A DNA stretch of 15,553 nt from CAZVIK01 sp964627045 (GTDB lineage: Bacteria; Acidobacteriota; Terriglobia; Bryobacterales; Bryobacteraceae): NCBI GenBank assembly GCA_964627045.1, contig CAZVIK010000088.1, forward strand, positions 1 to 15,553, in the 5' to 3' direction. Of the stretch, positions 1 through 6,910 are shown one piece after another. How positions within the stretch are numbered: position 1 is the stretch's first letter; each line of letters begins with the position of its first letter. A model generated the notes under the pieces. It was not told the origin of the DNA. It made no database searches and saw nothing but the letters and a program-made list of their open reading frames with translations. The position numbers and the translations under genes are program-made.

Positions 1-994
1 TTTCAATCCGGTACCGGTTGAGCGCCTTGGGCACCGCGATGCCCACGCCCGCGTGATCCTGATGACAGCAGATGCCTTTTACGCGCGTGGGGACGCCGTT
101 TAGCAGCATGCCTTGGTCGGCAGTCAATTCGATCTGCCGGAAACCCAGCTTTAGCGTCTGGATCTGTACGGACTCGCCGTTTTCAAGAAGTTCAATCTGC
201 ACCCGGTACAGATTGGGCTCGTCCGGGCTCCACAGTGCCGGATTCGTGATTTCAATGCGCTCCCGCCAGCCGGCTTCGGCATGGGCAGCCACACGGATTT
301 GCCGAGGCTCTACTTCGATGGCATGCGCGTCCACATTTAGGATGCGCGCGCGCACGCTGCGAATGACAGGCTCGTCGGTGGTGTTTAAAAGCGTGGCGGA
401 AACAACCGCCGCCCAGGCGTCGCCATCCCGCTCCGCGTGAGCGAACGCGCTCAGGTGGGCAAGGTTTACGCCGGGCAGCACGATCAATCTCACCGGGCGG
501 TAGATGCCCGCACCTTCATACCACCAACCCTCCCACATGCGGTTGTCTACGCGCACGGTGATGTTGTTCTTCCCCGGACGCATCAGGTCGCTCACGTCGG
601 CAAAGAAGCCGGTGTAGCCGCTGCAGTTGCGCATGGCGTGTGTCCCGTTCACGTACACTTGGCTCTCGCCCATCACGCCTTCAAATTCCAAAAGCAGCTG
701 CGCGTCAGCGTCGTAACCGGGCAGATCAAACGCCAAGTAATACCAGCCGACAGTGCGCGGTTTGTAGCCGTTGCTGGGCATGGCCGCAGGGTCGGACTTC
801 ATCTGTGTGCACCAGTCGTGTGGCATAGCCACATCCCGCCAGTCATTTTCATTCAGGAATACGCCCATGTCGCCCACTTCCGAGCCAGCCTTGGTCATAT
901 CATAGCATACCTGATGATCCAGCCTGTGCCACCGTTTCGCCTCGCCCAAATGAAACCGCCAGCCCTGATCCAACTCAATGCAGCGCGCAGCCAT
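1..994 (-). CDS. Glycoside hydrolase family 2 enzyme, beta-galactosidase-like, N-terminal part (runs off left edge)
   Basis: Cytoplasmic exo-glycosidase, probably removing a terminal beta-linked sugar from an imported oligosaccharide. 331 codons are open to the window edge with no stop. The ATG at 992-994 is preceded at 8 nt by AAAGGAG. Visible parts: a GH2 sugar-binding jelly-roll domain (about residues 1-170) with MPHDW near the front and the family signature WWYEGAGIYRP at 157-167; an immunoglobulin-like domain (about 170-285); and the beginning of the catalytic TIM barrel, with KGICCHQDHAGVG at 306-318. The two catalytic glutamates lie beyond the edge, so activity cannot be judged. No signal peptide is visible. 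The gene is last in a minus-strand operon, 115 nt after the disrupted GH2 gene. That gap holds only a small 5-bp hairpin at 1068-1081. Beta-galactosidase is the closest fit, but other GH2 activities such as beta-glucuronidase remain possible. Confidence 0.9.
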   Translation of the reverse strand, partial: MAARCIELDQGWRFHLGEAKRWHRLDHQVCYDMTKAGSEVGDMGVFLNENDWRDVAMPHDWCTQMKSDPAAMPSNGYKPRTVGWYYLAFDLPGYDADAQLLLEFEGVMGESQVYVNGTHAMRNCSGYTGFFADVSDLMRPGKNNITVRVDNRMWEGWWYEGAGIYRPVRLIVLPGVNLAHLSAFAHAERDGDAWAAVVSATLLNTTDEPVIRSVRARILNVDAHAIEVEPRQIRVAAHAEAGWRERIEITNPALWSPDEPNLYRVQIELLENGESVQIQTLKLGFRQIELTADQGMLLNGVPTRVKGICCHQDHAGVGIAVPKALNRYRIE

Positions 995-1109
995 GCCGAA
1001 TGCTCCTTTCAAACGCAGAAAAACGGCGGGCGGCATAGCGCACCCCCGCGCGCACGGCCCAAGCCATGCCCTGCAGAGGGCGTTGCAACCGCCCGCGCTT
1101 GTGTCGACA

Positions 1110-3248
1110 TTACGCGAAATACAGCCTCATGCCGGTCTCGTGGCTCATGCGGGACGGATGGCCTTTCACATGACCCGGGAAATTGAACAAATCCTCGTAG
1201 TGGTTGGAGGCGATGATCTTGTCGCCCTTTCTGAGGATCAGCGCACAGTTGATTGTGCCGCTCAACTTCAGATCCAGCTTCCAGCACTCCACGATGTCGT
1301 CCGCGTCCATCCGGATCGCCTTGCTCTCCGTGGCAACCACGTCGCCCTTCTCATCGGTGAACACGTATTCAACCGTAAGCTGGTCCATCGCCTCGTCCCC
1401 GTCGCTGACTGCGTAGATTGCCTCCACCTTCTTGTCGTTGTACTTGAGGAAGATGCCGATGGGCATGTTGCTCTCAAGCATCGCGTTCAGGCCGGGTTTG
1501 GGTAGTCCCCAGTAATCATAGATGCCGTAGAAGCTCTGGGGGCACAGGTCGCCAAACAGGAACTGAACGTAGCCGCCGTTGGGCGAATACTTCTGCATCC
1601 GGTAGTGCTCGGTATAGTACTTAAGCAGCTTGTACTGGTAGTCGCCGATCTCAGGAATCCTGTCCAGTATAGCGTCGAGGCGTTTCATGGCCTTCGGGCA
1701 TTTTGCCAGACTGAACAGGCAGGGCGGCGCATCAAAGCCGTACTCGGTGTTGAATTTTTCGGTGGTGCCGTAGATGTCCGGGTATTGGGTGTTGTCGCCG
1801 TTGAGCGAGCCGGCGTAGTTGTGGCTGTCGCCGCTGTCCGGGTCGTCCTCACAGTAGGAGCCCTTGATCGCCGGGCGCGAAGGATCCATTTCGCGCACGC
1901 TGGCGTACAGCCTGGGGCCAGGATTCACGGTCATCGCGCGCCCGGTGGACTTGCCCTTCGGGTCCTGCAGTCCCGGCTCGTTCATGCAGATCCAGCAGAA
2001 CATGGACGCGTGGCGCTTGAGCATTTTTACTGTGGCCAGATACAAATTGACGAACCGGTCGGCGAACTCGTCCGTGACCGGGTGCATCCAGTTGTACTCG
2101 CTGTCCTGCAAGATGCCGATGCCGACCTCGGAGCAGATTTCATACAGCACGGGAAGCTCCACATGCACGTGGATTCGGATCAGGTTGAACCCGGCGGCCT
2201 TGACAGAGAGCATGTCGCGCTGGTAGCGCTCACGGCACATGTTGGAGACGTACGCATCCGGGAAGTAGCTGGTGCCGCGCGCATAGAAGCTGCGGCCGTT
2301 GAGGAAAAACCTCGTCTGCTTTTCATCCCGCACCATTTCGATTTTGCGGAAACCCAGGGGTTCGCCGTGGCTGTCGAGCACATTGCCCGCACCATCCAGC
2401 AGTTCGATGCATACGTCGTACAGCCATGCGCCGCCCTTGTCCCAAGTGCTCCACAGGCGGATGTTTTCAACCCTGGCGGTGATTGTGTCGCCCGCGGCGG
2501 CGTCCTGTTCGACGCGGCACAAAGTCTGCTTGGTGAGCCGATCGGTAAGGTGCATGCGGAGCTTATGCGCCTTGCCGTCCACATTGATGATGGGCGCGTG
2601 CACGCTCAGCTCGGCGGCCTTCAGCCCGGCGTCCAGCTCATATGTCACATCGGGCGCCTCTTCAAAGCAGGCAGCCTTCGACAGCTTGAGCGTCACTTCA
2701 CCATACATGCCCACCGGGTTGACGTCGCGCTGCACAAACGTGTCGGCGTGCTCATAGGTGCCCTTGATCTGATTGCGGTTGACCAAAAAAGTTCTAAGGT
2801 CATACCGTCCGCCGTCCACCGCGTCGTCCCAGGGCGACCATACCTTGACCACCAGCGTGTTATTTCCGGCCTGGATCATGCCGTCTACGCGGAACTGGAA
2901 CGGCATCGAATACCCCTCGTGCTCACCCGCAAACTGGCCGTTGAGCCACACCTTGCAATAGTAGTCCACGTTGGTGAACTGAAGGATCGCGCACCCGCTT
3001 GCTTCCGCTTCAACTTCGAAATCCACGCGTTAAAACCAGCGCGCCTGATTGAAGTAGCGCAATTCACGTCAGAAGTAGGGTTCGCTGGCATAGATGAGCT
3101 GAAGCTGTTTGAGCTCTGGCAGGTCCTCCCACTCGGACACCTGGTTGCCCGTGCTGGCCGCGAAATCGGGGTTCTGGATGCCCATGGCCTCGCCCGTGCC
3201 ATGCACATCCTGAAGGATTTTCCAGCCTTGTTTCAAATGCAGAACCAT
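1110..3248 (-). pseudogene. Glycoside hydrolase family 2 gene interrupted by two in-frame stop codons
   Basis: Read from ATG 3246-3248 (preceded by an AGGAGGA-type RBS), one continuous frame of 713 codons gives a GH2 protein of beta-mannosidase/beta-glucuronidase/beta-galactosidase type. It carries a TGA at 3069-3071 (codon 60) and a TAA at 3030-3032 (codon 73). Family-like sequence continues on both sides and between the stops: YASEPYF, stop, RELRYFNQARWF, stop, RVDFEVEAE. No frameshift is therefore involved. The rest is intact: jelly-roll domain, TIM barrel, acid/base Glu424 in MNEPG, nucleophile Glu502 in NTEYGFDAPP, normal TAA at 1110-1112. A restart at GTG 3024-3026 has no ribosome binding site and would lack the first 74 residues of the sugar-binding domain. 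It lies 30 nt behind the second permease gene, as an operon member. Either the gene is recently inactivated, the assembly is wrong here, or the stops are read through. The GH2 assignment is firm; pseudogene status is likely. Confidence 0.8.
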
Positions 3249-3278
3249 ATTGATCCTCCTCCTGCTAGCGTTGTTGTA

Positions 3279-4124
3279 TTACCCTTTGACCGCGCCGGCG
3301 GCCATTCCTTCCATGACGCTCTTGTTTAGGAAGAAATAGATGAGCAGCGTGGGCAACACGGCCACGATGATCGCGGCGAACGTGGCGCCCCAGTCGCGCG
3401 AGCCCATCTCGCCTACGAAGTCGTTCAGGCCAACGGGTAGCGTTTTCATATCGGCCTTGGTGAGAAAGGTATTGGCGTAGGTGAATTCGTTCCACACGTT
3501 CACGAAGTTAAAGATCAGGATGGTAATGGTAGAGTTTTTGGCCATTGGAAAGATAACCCTGATGAACACAAGCCAACTGGACGCGCCGTCGATCATGGCG
3601 GCCTCCACCAGCGAATTGGGTACATACTTCATGAAGGCCACATATAAGTAGATGCACATCGGAAGGCTGAACCCTACCTGCGGCAGGATCAGCGAGACGT
3701 AGGTGTTCCGGAGATTCAATTGGTTGTAGATCTGGAACATTGGGATCAGGCATATGAACAGAGGGATCATCATTCCAAGTAGGAAGAACGACATCATCGG
3801 CTCCGCCATTTTAAAGCGGATCTTGCTGATGGCAAATGCTGCGGGTGAGCCTACAGCCACTATCAATAAAAGCGAGCACACCGCAATGATGGCACTGTTC
3901 ATGAAGTACCTGACCAACTTGGAGGCGGTAAACGCTTTGATGTAGTTGCCGAAGTACACTGAGCCCGGCATCGTGTAGGGCGCGTTGTTCGCGAGCTCCA
4001 TCGAAGTCTTGAAGCTCTGCATCAGCACCCAGAACACCGGATAGCAGGTGACGATCACGACCAGGAGGATAACCGCGTAGAACCCCATGCGCAGCGGGCG
4101 GCTAATGGATAGACTATCTCTCAT
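3279..4124 (-). CDS. Sugar ABC transporter permease, MsmG/UgpE (MalG-like) type
   Basis: Inner-membrane subunit that, with the permease encoded just upstream, forms the channel of a carbohydrate importer. 281 residues, normal for the family. About six hydrophobic segments are visible, starting with the N-terminal one at about 15-35. The cytoplasmic EAA loop that docks the ATPase is at 174-193 (EAAMIDGASSWLVFIRVIFP). The C-terminus MEGMAAGAVKG is typical of this subfamily. The ATG at 4122-4124 has AAAGGGATG upstream, and the gene starts only 14 nt after the stop of the other permease, so the two are surely co-transcribed and probably co-translated. It is followed after 30 nt by the disrupted GH2 gene. 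No ATPase gene is present in the window; an MsmK-like shared ATPase is the usual solution in such systems. The substrate is unknown. Confidence 0.95.
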   Translation of the reverse strand: MRDSLSISRPLRMGFYAVILLVVIVTCYPVFWVLMQSFKTSMELANNAPYTMPGSVYFGNYIKAFTASKLVRYFMNSAIIAVCSLLLIVAVGSPAAFAISKIRFKMAEPMMSFFLLGMMIPLFICLIPMFQIYNQLNLRNTYVSLILPQVGFSLPMCIYLYVAFMKYVPNSLVEAAMIDGASSWLVFIRVIFPMAKNSTITILIFNFVNVWNEFTYANTFLTKADMKTLPVGLNDFVGEMGSRDWGATFAAIIVAVLPTLLIYFFLNKSVMEGMAAGAVKG

Positions 4125-4138
4125 GAGCTCATCCCTTT

Positions 4139-5014
4139 CTAACCCAGCCGGCTTTCGGCACGGCTGCCGATGAAGCGGATCAAACCCACCGCCACCAGTG
4201 ATTCCGCCAGCATGAACATCGAGATCGCGCTGCCGTAGCCGAACTTAGTCGAGTTGAACGAAATCTTGTACATATAGGTCGCCACCAGCTCGCTGACCGT
4301 GCCTGGCCCGCCCTTTGTCAGTATGTAGGGCACGTCAAAGCTCTTCAGCAGACCGTTGACCAGGATCACCAATACTGTAAAGAAGATGGGCCTGATCAGC
4401 GGCAGCCGGATGTGCCAGTACTGCTGCCACCAGTTGCAGCCGTCGATGTAGCTGGATTCCAGCACCTCGTGATCGATGGCCATGAAAGCCGAATAAAAGA
4501 TGACCATGTACAGTCCGCAGAACTTATAGGCGTCAATCAGCGTAACCGCCAATAGCGCATATTGCGGGCTTGACAGCACTGCGAACGGCTTGCCGCCTAA
4601 TGCTGTCACGACAGCCGCCACCAACCCCTGCGGCTGCACCGACAGCAGCTTTTCAAAGATCTTGCAAATCGCCATCGAGGAGATGATGCACGGAATGAAG
4701 TACAGCACGCGCAGGATATTGGAGCCCTTAACGATGCTGTACAGTAGTGTCGCCATCGCCAGACCCATGAACACCTGTACTACGGTGCCAATCGCCATGA
4801 ACTTCAGGTTGTTCATGATGGAGGTTACCATCTTGACATCGGAAAACATGCGCACATAGTTATTCAACCCCACGTACTTCATATCCCCGATCCCGTTCCA
4901 GTCAAAGAAGCCATATACGATAGACCAGGCGACCGGCACAATCACACTAAACAGATATAACAACAGTGCCGGCGCCAGGTACAGCCAGGGCTCGATTCTG
5001 TGCCTCGGATTCAT
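4139..5014 (-). CDS. Sugar ABC transporter permease, MsmF/UgpA/LplB (MalF-like) type
   Basis: Inner-membrane channel subunit of a carbohydrate importer, pairing with the next gene in the operon. 291 residues with six likely membrane segments (around 11-36, 68-94, 101-118, 151-180, 208-225 and 258-283). The EAA loop at 186-205 (ESSYIDGCNWWQQYWHIRLP) is a slightly divergent version of the consensus EAA-X3-G-X9-I-X-LP, with Ser-Ser replacing Ala-Ala. The motif TKGGPG at 233-238 is characteristic of this subfamily. The start at 5012-5014 is supported by AGGGAG about 7 nt upstream. The gene follows the sugar-binding-protein gene after 173 nt, a gap that contains a strong stem-loop. It ends with TAG 14 nt before the second permease. 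Confidence 0.95.
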   Translation of the reverse strand: MNPRHRIEPWLYLAPALLLYLFSVIVPVAWSIVYGFFDWNGIGDMKYVGLNNYVRMFSDVKMVTSIMNNLKFMAIGTVVQVFMGLAMATLLYSIVKGSNILRVLYFIPCIISSMAICKIFEKLLSVQPQGLVAAVVTALGGKPFAVLSSPQYALLAVTLIDAYKFCGLYMVIFYSAFMAIDHEVLESSYIDGCNWWQQYWHIRLPLIRPIFFTVLVILVNGLLKSFDVPYILTKGGPGTVSELVATYMYKISFNSTKFGYGSAISMFMLAESLVAVGLIRFIGSRAESRLG

Positions 5015-5132
5015 CGTCTCACTCCCTAGTTATGCGAATCAAAGGTTCGTATTGGCTGGCTGGATACTCCCCGCCGCCGTTGCCGGGGGAATTGGGAAGT
5101 TCCATTTGCCCCTGATTCGCACCGTTACAGCA

Positions 5133-5171
5133 CAGGGAATCAAACCGGTATGGGGCCGGTTCGATTCCCTG
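5133..5171 (-). promoter_or_regulatory. Strong intercistronic stem-loop behind the first sugar-binding-protein gene
   Basis: Two 16-nt arms, 5133-5148 and 5156-5171, pair around a 7-nt loop. In the minus-strand RNA the single non-Watson-Crick position (5142 against 5162) becomes a U-G wobble, so the whole stem closes. It begins 16 nt after the stop codon of the binding-protein gene. No U-tract follows, so it is not a standard intrinsic terminator. By analogy with malE-malF type operons, it probably protects or processes the upstream mRNA so that more binding protein than permease is made (inference). Confidence 0.75.
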
Positions 5172-5187
5172 CACGGAAATACCCGGA

Positions 5188-6431
5188 TCAGCCGGCGTTG
5201 TTTTCGGCGATGGCGGTATCCAGCGCCGCGGCCCACTGCTGCGGCGTGGTGACGCCCAGTGCCAGGTTCACAGTTTCGCTGTTCAGCGTGTCCAGCGACG
5301 AGGTGTCGATCACCACGTCCCAGCACTTGGCGAAGGTGTTCACTTTGTTGGCGTCATCCATGACCTTCAGATAGATCTCCGGTACACCTTCGGTGGAAGA
5401 CGGCATCAGTGACGGGATGGAATTGTACTTGGTGATCAGGAGGTCCGCGTAATTATCGAACAAGAACTTCATGAACGACTTCATCTGGTCATTCATCGAG
5501 TCCTTCAGGATCGCGGTGCCAATGCCGGAGTTTGCGAAGTAATCGCTCTGGTTGGTCACATCGGCGTCGGTGTACTTGGGCATTGTAAAGACGCCGAACT
5601 GATCCTTCAGCTTCATGTTCTCATCCACCAGCGACTGCAGGACCCAAGTGCCGTTGTACATCATAGAGCATTCGCCCGAGGTGAACAGGTTCACGAAGGT
5701 GTCATAGTCCGAGGTGGTGAAGCCTTCGGGGAAATACTTGGAGATCGATTGCATAAACTCGGCGGCCTTGATGCCGGGCTCATCGGCGAACTTCTGCACA
5801 CCCTTGACGGCGTCTTCTATGTACTTGTTGCTCTGCATGCGGAACGGCAGAAACGCCATGTAGCGCAGGAACATGCCGCCGGTCACATCACCTACGGTGA
5901 TGGGCGTAAACCCAGCCTGCTGAAGCTTCTCGCATGCGGTCAGGAACTCATCAAAGGTCTCGGGCGTCTTTTCTATGCCGGNNNNNNNNNNACACGACGC
6001 TCTTCCGATCTGTCGTTCAGGCGCGCGTAGTCCTTGGAGATGTTGAAGAAGCGGTCGTTTACCCCCAGCTCCTTGTACAACTCCTCCATATCCGTCAGAT
6101 AGCCCTCATTGGCCAGCGACTCGATATAGTTGTCAGGATCGGCGTCAAACCAATCGGGCAGTTCGTTGCTGGCGCCCAGGATCTTGATCTTCTGCAGGAA
6201 CGAAGCGCGCTCCGGAATGTACTCGATTTCCATCTTGAAGTTGGGATGGGTCTTCTGGTACATGCTCACAATTTCCTCGAGACACAACATGAACGCGTCG
6301 GTTGCGTTGCGGGAGGACACATAGTGAATCGTGTAGGGCGTCTCGTCGACCGCCGCGGTCTCCGCGAAAGCGGGAACCGCGCTGATCAAAAGCGCTACCG
6401 CCAGAAGCAGGCTGATAAGCGTTCGCTTCAT
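5188..6431 (-). CDS. Extracellular sugar-binding protein of ABC importer, interrupted by an assembly gap
   Basis: Family 1 extracellular solute-binding protein that captures a sugar outside the membrane and hands it to the two permeases downstream. The ATG at 6429-6431 is chosen over an upstream ATG at 6480-6482 because it directly begins a signal peptide (residues 1-23, ending VPAFA before ETAA) and has AAGAAAGG upstream. The cleavage site is signal-peptidase-I-like and there is no lipobox cysteine. The first part (6012-6431) gives 140 residues ending YARLND. The second part (5188-5979) gives 263 residues starting GIEKTPETFDEFL and ending AIAENNAG with TGA. Between them lie ten Ns and 20 bases of sequencing adapter. 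The halves fit one protein, with an estimated 20-30 residues missing. As assembled, the frames do not match (32 nt between codon boundaries). The gene is probably intact in the organism. Confidence 0.88.
5982..6011. other. Assembly gap (10 N) plus residual Illumina TruSeq adapter
   Basis: Positions 5982-5991 are N. Positions 5992-6011 read ACACGACGCTCTTCCGATCT, the last 20 bases of the Illumina TruSeq universal adapter. Genuine coding sequence resumes exactly at 6012 on a codon boundary of the binding-protein gene. This is a scaffold join with untrimmed adapter, not biology. Any open reading frame crossing it is artificial. Confidence 0.98.
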
Positions 6432-6518
6432 GTGTTCATACCAACCTTTCTTAATCTGTGGGCTCATACCAATCCAAAACATTCTTTCATCGTCGCGGTG
6501 GCGCCCTTCGCGCAGAGA

Positions 6519-6546
6519 GGTTGGTTTCCCAATAGGAAACCAAACC
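6519..6546. repeat. Hairpin-forming inverted repeat
   Basis: GGTTGGTTTCC at 6519-6529 is complementary to GGAAACCAAACC at 6535-6546, with one bulged base and a 5-nt loop. It lies in the 5' region upstream of the binding-protein start and could be part of a leader or a repetitive element. It has no U-tract on either side. Confidence 0.6.
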
Positions 6547-6606
6547 GCTTCGCGGCTGCACGACTAAAAGGATTTACTCGTGCGCTGTTGTGTCGCCTTC
6601 CGCTCA

Positions 6607-6624
6607 GCGTAGTGTTAACTACGC
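6607..6624. repeat. Short perfect inverted repeat
   Basis: GCGTAGT (6607-6613) and ACTACGC (6618-6624) pair perfectly around GTTA. The centre also forms GTTAAC. It could be a regulator-binding palindrome or a small hairpin; nothing in the sequence decides which. Confidence 0.5.
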
Positions 6625-6757
6625 CTTGCTCCGGCTCCTTGCCCTGCACCGGAAATCCCTCACCGCTTTGGACGAGATATTATTCCGTCTTGGCATCAGT
6701 TCTTCGCTCCATTGGCCGGCCAGCCTTGGTTGACGTCAAGGTAATTGTAGCGTCACG

Positions 6758-6771
6758 GGAACGCGTTTTCA
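6758..6771 (-). promoter_or_regulatory. Possible cre (CcpA) operator
   Basis: On the minus strand this reads TGAAAACGCGTTCC, which agrees with the catabolite-responsive-element consensus TGWAANCGNTNWCA at all but two positions. Its place between divergent promoters of a sugar-uptake locus suits carbon catabolite control, as known in Bacillota. Two mismatches in a degenerate motif make this weak. Confidence 0.3.
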
Positions 6772-6844
6772 ACGGAGAATCTTCGTATGAATAGAATTAT
6801 CTGATCATTATTCACGGAAAACGTCACTTGTCACAAAACAACGC

Positions 6845-6874
6845 TTGTGCCTTGTGGGAAAACCGATATATAAT
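6845..6874 (+). promoter_or_regulatory. Likely promoter of the histidine kinase gene
   Basis: A perfect TATAAT -10 box at 6869-6874 has a partial -35 box TTGTGC at 6845-6850, 18 nt apart. Transcription would begin near 6881, about 30 nt before the kinase ATG at 6911. This also argues against the longer reading frame that would begin at 6845. Confidence 0.5.
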
Positions 6875-6910
6875 CGATTTAGAAATGCGCCGTTTAACGG
6901 AGATAATGCC

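Larger units (their letters stand above)
6432..6910. promoter_or_regulatory. Divergent control region between the uptake operon and the two-component genes
   Basis: 479 nt without a supported gene. It must hold the promoters for the minus-strand binding-protein operon and the plus-strand histidine kinase. Seen within it: hairpins at 6519-6546 and 6607-6624, a TTGACGTCAA palindrome at 6730-6739, a cre-like site at 6758-6771, three copies of CGTCA (6734, 6751, 6822), and a likely sigma-70-type promoter for the kinase at 6845-6874. A 61-codon minus-strand frame at 6464-6649 has no recognisable content or clear ribosome binding site and is not called. Confidence 0.6.

Noticed and set aside
437..1505. 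Plus-strand frames at 437-1186 and 978-1505
   Set aside because: Antisense to the two GH2 genes; low-complexity His/Val/Arg-rich composition typical of shadow frames.
3024..3026. GTG as true start of a shorter GH2 protein
   Set aside because: No ribosome binding site; it begins in the middle of the sugar-binding domain, while a full start with AGGAGGA exists at 3248.
3030..3071. Alternative genetic code or selenocysteine at TGA
   Set aside because: TGA is used as an ordinary stop by other genes here (for example 5188-5190, 10279-10281), a TAA is also present, and neither stop stands at a known selenocysteine position.
1605..3329. 574-codon plus-strand reading frame opposite the disrupted GH2 gene
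   Set aside because: It is the antisense shadow of a GC-rich coding region; it shows no known domain, and the minus strand has catalytic motifs and an operon context.
5156..5171. CCGGTTCGATTCCCTG resembles a tRNA T-arm
   Set aside because: No acceptor stem, anticodon arm or D-arm can be placed around it; it is one arm of the 16-bp hairpin.
5133..5171. Rho-independent terminator
   Set aside because: No U-tract follows the stem in the transcribed strand, and the permease genes of the same system lie downstream.
5934..6794. 286-codon plus-strand frame
   Set aside because: It crosses the Ns and the adapter and is antisense to the binding-protein signal peptide, so it is an artefact.
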